Of a stretch of 39,890 nucleotides of DNA, positions 15,325 to 24,242 are shown piece by piece; within the stretch, counting starts at the first letter, position 1; the number at the start of each line of letters is the position of its first letter. Position numbers and translations under genes: made by a program. Under the pieces are notes generated by a model, which saw only the letters and a list, made by a program, of their open reading frames with translations, did no database searches and was not told where the DNA came from. The DNA comes from an uncultured Oscillochloris sp. GTDB taxonomy: Bacteria > Chloroflexota > Chloroflexia > Chloroflexales > Chloroflexaceae. The stretch covers positions 1 through 39,890 of the forward strand of contig CAIWXH010000276.1 of NCBI GenBank assembly GCA_903916565.1, written 5' to 3'.

Positions 15325-17856
15325 CTACTGAACGAGCGCGGGGCTTTCCTCAGCGGTAAGAACCTCGGGCGACTGGCTATCGGCGTCGATCTTGCGCTGC
15401 GAGCGAAGCCGCAACTCCTCGCCCTCGATGTCAACCACAATCGTGTCACCCTCCTGGAAGCGCCCATCCAGCAAACCCTCGGCCAGCGGGTCTTCGATCA
15501 GGTTGGTGATGATCCGGCGCAGCGGGCGGGCACCAAAGGCCGGGTCATAGCCCCGCCGCGAGAGCAGGTCGAGGCCGTCCTGGCGCACATCAAGGTGCAT
15601 CTGGTGTTCATCAAGCTGCTTCTGCACCCGATTGAGCATCAGGGTCGTGATCTGCTGAATCTCCTGGTTGGTCAGGGGGTGGAAGATAATGGTGGCGTCG
15701 ATGCGATTAAGGAACTCGGGGCGGAACAGCGTCTTCAGCGCATCGTCCACCTTGCGGCGCATGTCAGTCTGGTCAATCTCGTCGGCGCTGCCGCCAAAGC
15801 CAATCCGACTGGCGCGCCGGATGTGCTCGGTGCCGACATTCGAGGTCATAATGATGACCGTGTTGCGGAAGTCAACCTTGCGGCCTTTGCCATCAGTCAG
15901 GTTGCCGTCCTCAAGCACCTGGAGCAGCAGGTTGAAGGCGTCGGGGTGGGCCTTCTCGATCTCGTCGAAGAGGATCACGCTGTACGGCTTGCGGCGTACC
16001 GCATCGGTGAGCTGACCGCCCTCGCCGTAGCCGACATAGCCGGGAGGCGAGCCGACCAGGCGCGAGGTGGTGTGGCGCTCCTGGAACTCGGACATATCAA
16101 TCTTGATCAGGCTCTCCTCAGAGCCGAACATGAACTCGGCCAGCGTCTTCGCCAACTCGGTCTTGCCGACGCCGGTGGGGCCAAGGAAGATAAAGCTACC
16201 GATGGGCCGCTTGGGGTCCTTGAGCCCGGCGCGGGCGCGCCGAACGGCCTTCGAGATGGTGACGATGGCCTCCTGCTGACCGATCACCCGGTTATGCAGA
16301 AAATCCTCCATCTGCATCAGGCGCATCGTCTCATCACCCTTGAGGCGGGTCACGGGGATGCCCGTCCACATGCCGACCACCTCGGCAATGTCCTCCTCGG
16401 TGACATAGGGGCGCTCGGCGATGCGGTTTTCGCCACCGGCGGCCCCAATCTCAGCCTCAATGGCGGTGATGCGGCCCTGCATCCGATCCTCGCGCTCGCG
16501 CAGGTCGCTGGCAAGGTCAAACTGCTTATCCTCAAGCGCAGCCTCGCGCTCTTTGCGGAGCGCTTCGAGGCCACGCAGGGCGTCGCGGAGCTGGGGCGGG
16601 GTGGCGCTACGGTACATCCGCACGCGGCTGGCGGCCTCGTCAATCAGGTCAATCGCCTTATCGGGCAACTGGCGGTCGGGCACATAGCGTGCCGAAAGCG
16701 CCGCCGCCGCCTTAATCGCCTCGTCGCTGATCTGAAGCTGGTGGAAATCCTCGTAGCGCGACTTGATGCCGCGCAGGATGAGTACCGTATCCTCAAGGGT
16801 CGGCTCATCGACCTGCACCGGCTGAAAGCGGCGCTCAAGGGCGGCGTCACGCTCAATGTACTTGCGGTACTCATCAAGCGTGGTGGCCCCAATCGTCTGA
16901 AGCTCGCCGCGACTCAGGGCCGGCTTGAGGATATTCGCGGCGTCGAGCGTGCCCTCGGCCCCACCGGCACCGATGATGGTGTGGAACTCATCAATAAAGA
17001 GGATGCAGCGCGTCTCTTTAATCTCGTCAATCACGCGCTTGAGGCGCTCCTCAAACTGGCCGCGATACTTGGTGCCAGCGACCAGCGCGCCCATGTCAAG
17101 CGTGACGACGCGCTTACCCTTGATACTGTCGGGCACATCGCCCTGAATAATGCGCTGGGCCAGACCCTCGACAATCGCGGTCTTGCCAACGCCAGGCTCG
17201 CCAATCAGGGCCGGGTTGTTCTTGGTGCGGCGACTAAGGATCTGGATGACGCGCTCGATCTCGTGCTGACGCCCGATGATTGGGTCGAGGCGTCCAGCCT
17301 CAGCCATCTCGGTCAGGTCGGTGCCAAGCGCGTCGAGGTAGGGTGTTTTCGACTGGCGCTGGGCACCGGCCTGCCCAGGTGCCCCGGCGCGCTGTTCGGC
17401 GGTACCGGCGGTGCCGTGCCGCAGCACCCGCATCACCTGGTTTCGCACCTGCTCAAGGCTGACGCCCATAATGTCGAGTACGCCGGTAGCCACGCCCTCG
17501 CCGTTACGAACGAGGCCGAGGAGCAGATGCTCGGTGCCGATATAGTGGTGATTGAGGCGGCTCGCCTCCTCAATCGCATACTTAATGACCTTCTGGGCGC
17601 GGGAGGTAAGTTCCTGGTCAGTGAGGGGCGTACCCTCGCCCATGCCGACGATGAACTCTACGGCGCTGCGGGCCTGGGCCAATTTGACCCCCAGATCATC
17701 GAGGACGCGCGCGGCAATCCCCTCGCTCTCACGGATGAGGCCGAGCAGAATATGCTCGGTGCCGATATAGGGATGGTTGAACGAGCGCGCCTCTTCATGC
17801 GCGAGTTGTAGCACCTGCTTGGCCCGCTTCGTAAATTTGCTGTAGAGGTCAGACAT
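15325..17856 (-). CDS. clpC: ATP-dependent Clp protease ATPase subunit ClpC
   Basis: The 843-residue AAA+ unfoldase feeds proteins to ClpP. It has two N-terminal Clp repeats (about 1-145, with [13 protein letters not shown] and [13 protein letters not shown]), a first ATPase with Walker A GEPGVGKT (219-226), a UVR-type coiled region ([20 protein letters not shown]), the WTGIPV linker, a second ATPase with GPTGVGKT and a C-terminal D2-small domain. Length and order match ClpC and not ClpB. The ATG at 17856 has GGAG about 8 nt upstream. The ctsR, mcsA and mcsB genes that precede clpC in Firmicutes are missing; rpsA lies 39 bp upstream and probably shares the transcript. Confidence 0.97.
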   Translation of the reverse strand: MSDLYSKFTKRAKQVLQLAHEEARSFNHPYIGTEHILLGLIRESEGIAARVLDDLGVKLAQARSAVEFIVGMGEGTPLTDQELTSRAQKVIKYAIEEASRLNHHYIGTEHLLLGLVRNGEGVATGVLDIMGVSLEQVRNQVMRVLRHGTAGTAEQRAGAPGQAGAQRQSKTPYLDALGTDLTEMAEAGRLDPIIGRQHEIERVIQILSRRTKNNPALIGEPGVGKTAIVEGLAQRIIQGDVPDSIKGKRVVTLDMGALVAGTKYRGQFEERLKRVIDEIKETRCILFIDEFHTIIGAGGAEGTLDAANILKPALSRGELQTIGATTLDEYRKYIERDAALERRFQPVQVDEPTLEDTVLILRGIKSRYEDFHQLQISDEAIKAAAALSARYVPDRQLPDKAIDLIDEAASRVRMYRSATPPQLRDALRGLEALRKEREAALEDKQFDLASDLREREDRMQGRITAIEAEIGAAGGENRIAERPYVTEEDIAEVVGMWTGIPVTRLKGDETMRLMQMEDFLHNRVIGQQEAIVTISKAVRRARAGLKDPKRPIGSFIFLGPTGVGKTELAKTLAEFMFGSEESLIKIDMSEFQERHTTSRLVGSPPGYVGYGEGGQLTDAVRRKPYSVILFDEIEKAHPDAFNLLLQVLEDGNLTDGKGRKVDFRNTVIIMTSNVGTEHIRRASRIGFGGSADEIDQTDMRRKVDDALKTLFRPEFLNRIDATIIFHPLTNQEIQQITTLMLNRVQKQLDEHQMHLDVRQDGLDLLSRRGYDPAFGARPLRRIITNLIEDPLAEGLLDGRFQEGDTIVVDIEGEELRLRSQRKIDADSQSPEVLTAEESPALVQ

Positions 17857-17895
17857 GGGGTTCTCCAAATAGCTATCCCAGGGAACAACCGCAGG

Positions 17896-19107
17896 TTACG
17901 CCTCCGTAGGCGGTTCACGCTCGGCGTCCTCTTCGCCGAACTCGTGTTGGAGGCGGAGGCTCAGGCCCATCCGCTTGCGGGCCGGGTCGATACGGATGAT
18001 CCGAGCCTTAATCACCTGGCCCTCGGCGACGCTTTCCTTCGGGTGTTGGATGCGCTCGTCGCCCATCTCAGAGATATGAATCAGGCCCTCGATCCCATCC
18101 TCAATACGGGCGAAGGCACCGAACGAGGCAAGCTGCGTGATCGTACCCTCAACGATCTGGCCGAGCTGGTAAAGCTCACCAGCCCGCGTCCATGGCTCGC
18201 TCTGGGTACGCTTGATCGACAGGGCGATGCGCTTGCGCTCATTGTCAATGCTGAGAATAGCAACCTGAACCTTATCGCCCACCGTGAGGACATCGCCGGG
18301 GTGCTTGACCCGGCTCCACGAGATTTCGGAGAGGTGGACGAGCCCATCGGCGCCGCCGATATCGACGAAGGCGCCAAAGTCGCAGACCGAGCTAATCGTA
18401 CCGGTGCGAACGTCGCCCTCTTGCAGCTGGGCGAGCAGTTCGTCCTTCTTGCTCTCACGCGACTCCTGGACGGCCTGACGCTCAGAGAGGATGAGCCGGT
18501 TACGGTTGCGGTTGATCTCGATCACCTTCAGCATCAGATCGGTATTGACCATCTTCGCCATATCCGATTGCTTCTGGGTGTCGGGGCCACGGCTAATGCC
18601 CGACACCTGCGAGGCGGGCACAAAGCCGCGCACGCCATCGAGGTTGACGAGCAAGCCGCCCTTGTTATAGTTCACCACGCGGGCCGGGATCACCTCGCCC
18701 TGCTCAAAGGCGGTCTGGAGCACGCGCCAACTCCGCTCCTGACGGGCCTTATCGACCGAAAGAATGGCGCGGCCCTCTTTGTCCTCGGACTGTACAATGA
18801 AGACGAGCAGCGCATCACCGACATGCAGCGCGGCACGATCCTCGGGGGTAAGCGACTGCATCTCACGGGTTGGGACGATCCCCTCGGCCTTCGCACCAAT
18901 ATCGACCATGATCTCATCGCGGTCAACGCGCATGATTTTGCCATCAACCGTATCCCCATACTTCAGGTTACGGTAGTCATGCGCGGGGTCACTGAGGAAT
19001 TGCTGCATCAGAGCCAAATCCTCAGCCTCAAGGGCAATGCCTTGCTCAGCGTGTTCGGGCGTGGTTGGCACGTCAGAGTCGGCAGCGTTCCCCATTAATT
19101 GTTCCAT
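17896..19107 (-). CDS. rpsA: Ribosomal protein S1 (four S1 domains)
   Basis: The 403-residue protein has four S1 RNA-binding domains at about 48-120, 135-205, 225-295 and 310-385. The third contains CDFGAFVDIGGADGLVHLSE and the fourth ASFGAFARIEDGIEGLIHISE, the usual S1 strand pattern. E. coli S1 has six domains; the shorter form is usual in Gram-positive and many other phyla. It helps dock mRNA on the 30S subunit. The ATG at 19107 has AAGGA about 7 nt upstream; a second ATG at 19095 is possible. A strong promoter lies about 70 bp upstream and clpC follows. Confidence 0.95.
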   Translation of the reverse strand: MEQLMGNAADSDVPTTPEHAEQGIALEAEDLALMQQFLSDPAHDYRNLKYGDTVDGKIMRVDRDEIMVDIGAKAEGIVPTREMQSLTPEDRAALHVGDALLVFIVQSEDKEGRAILSVDKARQERSWRVLQTAFEQGEVIPARVVNYNKGGLLVNLDGVRGFVPASQVSGISRGPDTQKQSDMAKMVNTDLMLKVIEINRNRNRLILSERQAVQESRESKKDELLAQLQEGDVRTGTISSVCDFGAFVDIGGADGLVHLSEISWSRVKHPGDVLTVGDKVQVAILSIDNERKRIALSIKRTQSEPWTRAGELYQLGQIVEGTITQLASFGAFARIEDGIEGLIHISEMGDERIQHPKESVAEGQVIKARIIRIDPARKRMGLSLRLQHEFGEEDAEREPPTEA

Positions 19108-19176
19108 GCGCCGTCCTTCGTACAGAGCGATGGACCCCCGAATACGCGACCAGGAATTTCGGAAACAGTCGTACAC

Positions 19177-19205
19177 ATTATACGGCGCTGCGATGCAAAG
19201 CGCAA
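19177..19205 (-). promoter_or_regulatory. rpsA: Sigma70-type promoter for rpsA-clpC
   Basis: On the minus strand -35 TTGCGC (19200-19205) and -10 TATAAT (19177-19182) are separated by exactly 17 bp. It lies about 70 bp upstream of the rpsA start codon. Confidence 0.75.
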
Positions 19206-19245
19206 GAGTATAGGCCCATCTAAGGCATTCTACTGCGGTGAATAC

Positions 19246-20175
19246 TTACTTCATTTGCAGAGAAATAGCGAAGGCGTGGGGGGAGTCACCGCTGGCGGGC
19301 AGATGCACAGCGGGGCGGGAGGAAGCAACACCGAGACGGCGCAGGCCAAGATAGGCCGCTTCGGTGCAGACAAAAAGGTCACCGCCCGCGAGACGTTGGA
19401 GGGCAAATGCCTGCGCGACGGGCGGGCCGACCACAGTGAGACCGAGGCCGGGGAGGATGACCGCCCGCCCTTGTCCACTCGTGAGGATGAGCCGAGGGCG
19501 CTGGTCTGGCGAACGAGCGCTCCATGCGGCGCTCAGCGCCTGGGCGGCATGGTGTGCGCCACGCAGGGTCGCAAGCGCATCCTGCTGGCTAAAAACACCA
19601 AAGACCAGCACGACACCTTCACCCCAGCGCGAGAGCAGGGCGTCGTGGAGTTGCGCTTGGTGGAGGGCGGCGTAGGCCGTGTCGCAGAGTTGTGCGATGC
19701 GGTCGTCCGGGCCACCGGGGTGGACGAGGGCGAGAACGACCACATCGCAGGGCAACCCATCGTGGGCCAGGCTCAGATCGGCGAGCCGCGCCGCGCTGGT
19801 CACCGGCAGGGCGGGCAACAGATGCCGCAGCCGCTGCTCGGCCCGGCGCTGCTGACGCATGTCGTTCAGGGCGTGGCATAGCTCGCCCCAGGCACCCTCG
19901 GCCACCTCAAATTTAAGATCCGGCAACGGCGGCGCGTCAGCTTCGCGAACGGTCGCCGCCACGCTGGCGGCCAACACGCGCACATCGGCAGAGAGGGCCA
20001 CACTATCCAGGAGGATGAGGGCGCTGGCGATGAGGATCAGCGGCAGGGCCAGGGGCGACGCCAACAGCGTAGCGACCGCAGCGCTAAGCAACGCAAACAG
20101 GGCCAAGCCAAGTCTGACCCGGCACACGATCCGTCCGGTGAAGTAGCGCCCCATACAGCCCTTCGCACCGATCAT
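19246..20175 (-). CDS. Membrane protein with degenerate class III cyclase-like domain
   Basis: The 309-residue protein has two N-terminal transmembrane segments (about 20-60, LALFALLSAAVATLLASPLA onward), a linker, and a C-terminal domain (about 120-300) whose order of motifs follows class III nucleotide cyclases: GEGVVLVFGVFSQQDALATL resembles the GDG...AVFG strand pair, LTVVGPPVAQAFALQRL resembles the VIGxxVNxAxRL helix, and DLFVCTEAAY follows. The metal-binding Asp of the first strand (usually FADI) is replaced in VVLALVHPG, so cyclase activity is unlikely. The start is uncertain: ATGs at 20175 and 20154 both have good ribosome-binding sites. Confidence in the family is moderate. Confidence 0.6.
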   Translation of the reverse strand: MIGAKGCMGRYFTGRIVCRVRLGLALFALLSAAVATLLASPLALPLILIASALILLDSVALSADVRVLAASVAATVREADAPPLPDLKFEVAEGAWGELCHALNDMRQQRRAEQRLRHLLPALPVTSAARLADLSLAHDGLPCDVVVLALVHPGGPDDRIAQLCDTAYAALHQAQLHDALLSRWGEGVVLVFGVFSQQDALATLRGAHHAAQALSAAWSARSPDQRPRLILTSGQGRAVILPGLGLTVVGPPVAQAFALQRLAGGDLFVCTEAAYLGLRRLGVASSRPAVHLPASGDSPHAFAISLQMK

Positions 20176-20240
20176 TCGCCCCTTGAAGCCCACCGCCGAG
20201 GTCAACAAGCGACCGCGCGGCTGCCGCTCATGCGCCGCGC

Positions 20241-20270
20241 GGCCAGCTCTGCGGTCGGGGCAGAGCGGCC
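20241..20270 (-). terminator. Hairpin between OmpR-type regulator and cyclase-like gene
   Basis: GGCC-A-GCTCTGC (20241-20252) and GCAGAGC-GGCC (20260-20270) pair almost perfectly around a 7-nt loop. It lies about 100 bp downstream of the response regulator gene. No T-tract is present, so function as a terminator is only likely. Confidence 0.45.
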
Positions 20271-20373
20271 TGGGAAGACATCCGACGTGCCTTACCAGGG
20301 GGATACGAGGATACCACTGCGGGGGGCGATGGGACAGATGCGTAGATTACGGGAGCATGACCTTGGGGCAGAC

Positions 20374-21048
20374 CTACTCTTCGCGGAGGATATACCCGGC
20401 GCCGCGAACGGTCTGGATGACGCGGGGCGTGCCGCCGACCTCAAGTTTCTGGCGCAGGTAGCGCACATAGACCTCGATGATATTGCTCTCGCCGCCAAAG
20501 TCGTAGCCCCAGACCCGGTCGTAGATCACCTCGCGGGTGAGTACCTGGTTTGGGTGGCGCATAAACAGCTCTAGCAACTCATATTCCTTGGCGGTCAACT
20601 CGGCCCGGCGCTCGCCGACGCGCAGTTCGCGGGCAGCAGTGTCAAGGGTGAGCGCACTAAAGCGCAGCACATCACTCTGCTGGCCCGCCTGACGCCGGCG
20701 CAACTGCACCCTGATCCGTGCGAGTAACTCCTCGAAGGCGAACGGCTTGACGAGGTAGTCGTCGGCCCCGTTCTCAAGGCCGCGCACCCGATCAGCCACG
20801 GCATCGCGGGCCGTGAGGATGATAATCGGGATGTCAGAGGCGGCACGCAGGCGGCGGGACACCTCAAGGCCATCAATGCCGGGGAGCATCAGGTCGAGGA
20901 TGACCAGATCGTGGGGCGTCTCACGGGCGGCGGCCAAGCCCACGGATCCATCACTGGCCATGGTCACCTGGAAGCCCTCAAGCACCAGCCCACGGCGTAA
21001 GTAGTTTGCGATCTCTTGCTCGTCCTCAATCACCAGGATGCGCTGCAT
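20374..21048 (-). CDS. OmpR/PhoB-family response regulator
   Basis: The 224-residue regulator has a receiver domain (about 1-120) with acidic pocket EDE, phospho-acceptor Asp52 in [12 protein letters not shown], Thr in ILTARD and Lys in YLVKPF. A winged-helix DNA-binding domain follows (about 128-224) with [25 protein letters not shown] and VRGAGYIL. All residues needed for phosphorylation are present. It resembles MprA/TcrA-type regulators. No histidine kinase gene is directly downstream, so its partner is unknown; the kinases upstream have their own operon. Confidence 0.95.
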   Translation of the reverse strand: MQRILVIEDEQEIANYLRRGLVLEGFQVTMASDGSVGLAAARETPHDLVILDLMLPGIDGLEVSRRLRAASDIPIIILTARDAVADRVRGLENGADDYLVKPFAFEELLARIRVQLRRRQAGQQSDVLRFSALTLDTAARELRVGERRAELTAKEYELLELFMRHPNQVLTREVIYDRVWGYDFGGESNIIEVYVRYLRQKLEVGGTPRVIQTVRGAGYILREE

Positions 21049-21097
21049 AATCAGGTTGGGGGTAATCAGCTACAGCCCAAAGCTCGCTCTTGCCCCT

Positions 21098-21126
21098 AGT
21101 ATATAGGGGGAGGGGCGACTACGCAA
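21098..21126 (-). promoter_or_regulatory. Sigma70-type promoter for the OmpR-type regulator
   Basis: On the minus strand -35 TTGCGT (21121-21126) and -10 TATACT (21098-21103) are separated by 17 bp. It lies about 50 bp upstream of the ATG. The -35 box begins TTGCG like that of rpsA, 1.9 kb away. Confidence 0.7.
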
Positions 21127-21142
21127 TGTGGCACCGTATCGC

Positions 21143-23740
21143 TCACACAGACTGAATAAAGCTGCTGACGACATGAGTCAGCAGCTTCAGGCTGATCGGC
21201 TTGCTCATGTAGGCGTTGGCCCCGGCTTCGAGGCAGCGCTCACGGTCGCCCGGCATCGCCAGGGCGGTCAGGGCGACAATTGGGATGCAGGCCAGCGCCG
21301 GGGTGGCGCGGATCTGCCGCGTCGCCGCGAGGCCGTCGAGCTTCGGCATTTGCACATCCATCAGGATGAGGTCCGGGCGCAGCGCGGCGGCGAGTTGCAC
21401 GGTTTCCAGACCGTCATGGGCAACGACCAGGCGCAGCCCGCGAACCTCAAGGTACGCTGTGATCAGATCAATTGAGGCCACATTGTCATCGGCAAGCAGA
21501 ATCAGCGGCCCGTCTGTAGACCGCTTGGCGGAGGAGGGTAGATACAAACTGGGGACAGACAAGGGCAACGGCTCGCTCGGCTCAGACGTGCGGCTGTGCC
21601 AGGGCAGCGTGACCGAGAAGCGACTGCCCTGACCGACCACGCTCACGACCTCGACGCTGCCGCCGTGCAGCCTGACGAGGTGCGAAACAAGCGTCAGGCC
21701 AAGGCCGCTGCCTTCGTGGGCGCGGGCAAAACCACTGTCAACCTGCATAAACGGCTGGAAGAGGCGCGCAAGGTCGGCGTCGGCGATGCCAATGCCGGTG
21801 TCCCAGACCGTGAAGCGCACCAGCCCGTGTTCGCTATCGCCAACAACCTCAAGGCCGATTGCGCCGCCGCTGGGCGTGAACTTGACCGCGTTGCTCAGCA
21901 AATTAACCAGAACTTGCTTGAGCCGCCGCCCATCGGCGGAGACTTTGGTGACGGCGGGATCAATCTGCTGGGTAAGCCGCAACTGTTTCTTCAACGCCTG
22001 CTGGCTCACTAAGCGTACGCTGGCCTCGCAGAGCGAGCTGACTGGGACGCCGATGATGTCGAGATCGACCCGTCCGGCCTCGATCTTCGCCACATCGAGT
22101 ACATCGTTGATCAAGTCAAGCAGGTGCCGCCCACTCTCTTCGATGATGTGCAGCGCCGCGCTCTGGCCCTCGTTCAACTGGCCGTAGAAGCCCTCTTGGT
22201 ACATCTCGGTGCGCCCAAGAATCGCGTTCAGGGGCGTCCGTAGCTCGTGGCTCATATTCGCCAAAAACTCATCCTTGACCCGTACGGCGCGGGCCAGATT
22301 CTTGTTGGCGACGCTTAACGCATGGGTGCGCTCAGCGACGCGCTGCTCAAGCTGATCAAGCGCCTGCTTCAGGTGCAACTGCGAGGTGTGCAGATCGGCC
22401 TCGGCGCGGCGGCGCTCGGCCTCCAGGTCAATCTTGTGCAGCGCAAAGGCCAGGTCACGCGCCACCTCGCCGAAAAGACTCTGCTCCTCCTGATCGTCCA
22501 CAAAGCCAGAGGCCAGTCCGACGCTCATAACCCCGTAGCTTCGCCCGTTATAGAGCATCCGAATTAACATGCGCGCCTCGGTGGGGCAGAGCGCGCCAAG
22601 CGGGCAGCTTCCGCAAGACACGGTAGGCTTACGAACCGCAACCGCAGCGGCAGCGGCGCACGTCAGGGTTTGTTGGGCGCACGACGGGAACTGGTCGCTG
22701 ATGGTCATGCTCTTCAACTCAGCAAAGCCACTGGCAAAACCAGCACTTGCGGTGCTGGTGATGTCGCCTTCCTCGTTCGTCAAGGCGATCCAGGCGTTAT
22801 GGTAGCCAAAGGTCTGGAGCAGACTTTCGCAGGCCCCTTGAATCAGCCGGTCGCGGTCGGACTCCTCGGCGATCAGACGATTGACCCGCCTGATTCCATT
22901 CAGTACGGCATTCAGGTGGCTGATGCGCTGCTGGGTCGCAATATGCTCGGTAATATCTTCAAGGGTGAGCAGCAGCGCCTCGTGCCCATCGAAGGCCATC
23001 AGGTCGAATGAGCAACTCGCCTGAAAGGCGGTGCCGTCCTTGCGGCGCATCGTCACTTCAATGTGTCGCACGCGGCCCTCGGCAACAACCCGCTGCATCA
23101 GCGCCAGGCGCAGCGTAGGGTCTGCGTAGAGTTGCGCGAGGTTAAACTGGCGGAGTTCGTCAAGCGAATAGCCAAGAATGCGGAGCAGCGCGTCGTTGGC
23201 AAGCAGCGCTTGGCCGTCGAACGTGGCTAGACCGATGCCGACGGCGGCGTGTTGGAAGAGCAAGCCGAAGCGGTGCTCGGCCTCGCGCAAGGCACGCTCG
23301 GCCTGCTGAAGGCGGCGCTCGGTGGCGATGCGCTCGACCGTCTGGCCTACCACAGTCGGCAGCAGGTCAAGAAAGGTTTCGGTCTTCGTCAGATAGTCGC
23401 GGGCACCCAACTTCATCATTTCGACCGCAATGCGCTCGTCGCCGTTGCCGGTCATCACGATGAAGGGCACCACCCGCTGTTGCGCGGCCAACGCCAAGAC
23501 GATCTCGGTGGCCGTCATATCCGCCAGCCGATAGTCAAGCAAGAGCAGCGGGTCGGCGAGCGCGGCGGCACGACACACCGCCTCGGCCCCACTCGCTACC
23601 CCCTCGGTAGTGAAGCCGTGGCGCCTGAGACATTTCTGGATCAGTCGGTTGAGTCCCTGGTCATCCTCGACGACGAGCAAGGTAAGCTGGCGCATGCTGG
23701 TTTCGCCTGCGTTAAGCGGTGGCATGTCATGGTCAGACAT
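21143..23740 (-). CDS. Hybrid sensor kinase REC-PAS-GAF-HisKA-HATPase-REC
   Basis: The 865-residue protein has two intact receivers: the first with Asp69 (LLLLDYRLAD) and the last with Asp795 (LILMDVQMPKLDG). Between them are a PAS domain (about 150-270), a GAF domain (about 290-450), a coiled coil (EQRVAERTHAL), HisKA with His498 (MSHELRTPLNAI) and a HATPase domain (NLLSNAVKFT, DTGIGIA, GSGLGLTL). The GAF domain carries a cysteine cluster, SCGSCPLGALCP, seen in GAF families with conserved Cys pairs and possibly a metal or redox site. No transmembrane segment is present. The ATG at 23740 has a strong AGGAGG. It is the third gene of a kinase-regulator-hybrid operon. Confidence 0.93.
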   Translation of the reverse strand: MSDHDMPPLNAGETSMRQLTLLVVEDDQGLNRLIQKCLRRHGFTTEGVASGAEAVCRAAALADPLLLLDYRLADMTATEIVLALAAQQRVVPFIVMTGNGDERIAVEMMKLGARDYLTKTETFLDLLPTVVGQTVERIATERRLQQAERALREAEHRFGLLFQHAAVGIGLATFDGQALLANDALLRILGYSLDELRQFNLAQLYADPTLRLALMQRVVAEGRVRHIEVTMRRKDGTAFQASCSFDLMAFDGHEALLLTLEDITEHIATQQRISHLNAVLNGIRRVNRLIAEESDRDRLIQGACESLLQTFGYHNAWIALTNEEGDITSTASAGFASGFAELKSMTISDQFPSCAQQTLTCAAAAAVAVRKPTVSCGSCPLGALCPTEARMLIRMLYNGRSYGVMSVGLASGFVDDQEEQSLFGEVARDLAFALHKIDLEAERRRAEADLHTSQLHLKQALDQLEQRVAERTHALSVANKNLARAVRVKDEFLANMSHELRTPLNAILGRTEMYQEGFYGQLNEGQSAALHIIEESGRHLLDLINDVLDVAKIEAGRVDLDIIGVPVSSLCEASVRLVSQQALKKQLRLTQQIDPAVTKVSADGRRLKQVLVNLLSNAVKFTPSGGAIGLEVVGDSEHGLVRFTVWDTGIGIADADLARLFQPFMQVDSGFARAHEGSGLGLTLVSHLVRLHGGSVEVVSVVGQGSRFSVTLPWHSRTSEPSEPLPLSVPSLYLPSSAKRSTDGPLILLADDNVASIDLITAYLEVRGLRLVVAHDGLETVQLAAALRPDLILMDVQMPKLDGLAATRQIRATPALACIPIVALTALAMPGDRERCLEAGANAYMSKPISLKLLTHVVSSFIQSV

Positions 23741-23771
23741 CCAGAACCTCCTGGGCGGATAAGACGAACGC

Positions 23772-24242
23772 CTAGCCATGTCCGTTCAGGAGCGGTACTT
23801 GAACCACACTGAGGAAGAGGCCGAGCTGACGAATCGCCGCAATGAACTTGTCATAGTCAATCGGCTTGGTCACATAGTTGCTACAGCCAAGGAGATGACA
23901 GCGCTCGATCTCGCGTGGGTCGTCGGTGGTACTCAGCATCGTCACCGGCAACTTCCGTAGCTCGGGGTCAGCCTTGATTTCACGCAGCACCTCGACACCA
24001 TCAACCTTTGGCATGTGGATGTCGAGCAGCAGCAGATACGCACGGCGATGGTCGCGTTGTGGTCCGTCGCCGCGCCTAAAGAGGAACTCAAGGATTGTTT
24101 GGCCATTGTTGAACACGAGGATCGGGTTACGCAGACCGGAACGACGGAGATTTTTCAGAATAAGAGCCGCGTGACCATCGTCATCTTCAGCGATCAAGAT
24201 AGTTACTTCTTCCGTCACGTTCGCTTCCTTACTGGCAATCAT
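23772..24242 (-). CDS. Stand-alone response regulator (Rcp1-like)
   Basis: The 156-residue single receiver domain has acidic pocket EDDD, phospho-acceptor Asp74 in LLLLDIHMPKVDG, Thr in STTDD and Lys in YVTKPI. It includes the FLFRRG insertion after helix 2 that is typical of Rcp1-type regulators paired with PAS or phytochrome kinases. It has no output domain and probably relays phosphate or binds a partner. Its ATG at 24242 follows the upstream kinase's TGA with no gap, so the two are translationally coupled and likely partners. Confidence 0.93.
   Translation of the reverse strand: MIASKEANVTEEVTILIAEDDDGHAALILKNLRRSGLRNPILVFNNGQTILEFLFRRGDGPQRDHRRAYLLLLDIHMPKVDGVEVLREIKADPELRKLPVTMLSTTDDPREIERCHLLGCSNYVTKPIDYDKFIAAIRQLGLFLSVVQVPLLNGHG

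Noticed and set aside
15289-17811. 840-codon plus-strand frame opposite clpC
   Set aside because: It mirrors the clpC gene exactly in phase and has no recognisable domain; ClpC motifs are intact on the other strand.
17944-19098. 384-codon plus-strand frame opposite rpsA
   Set aside because: It is a shadow of the four-domain S1 gene, with no ribosome-binding site or motif.
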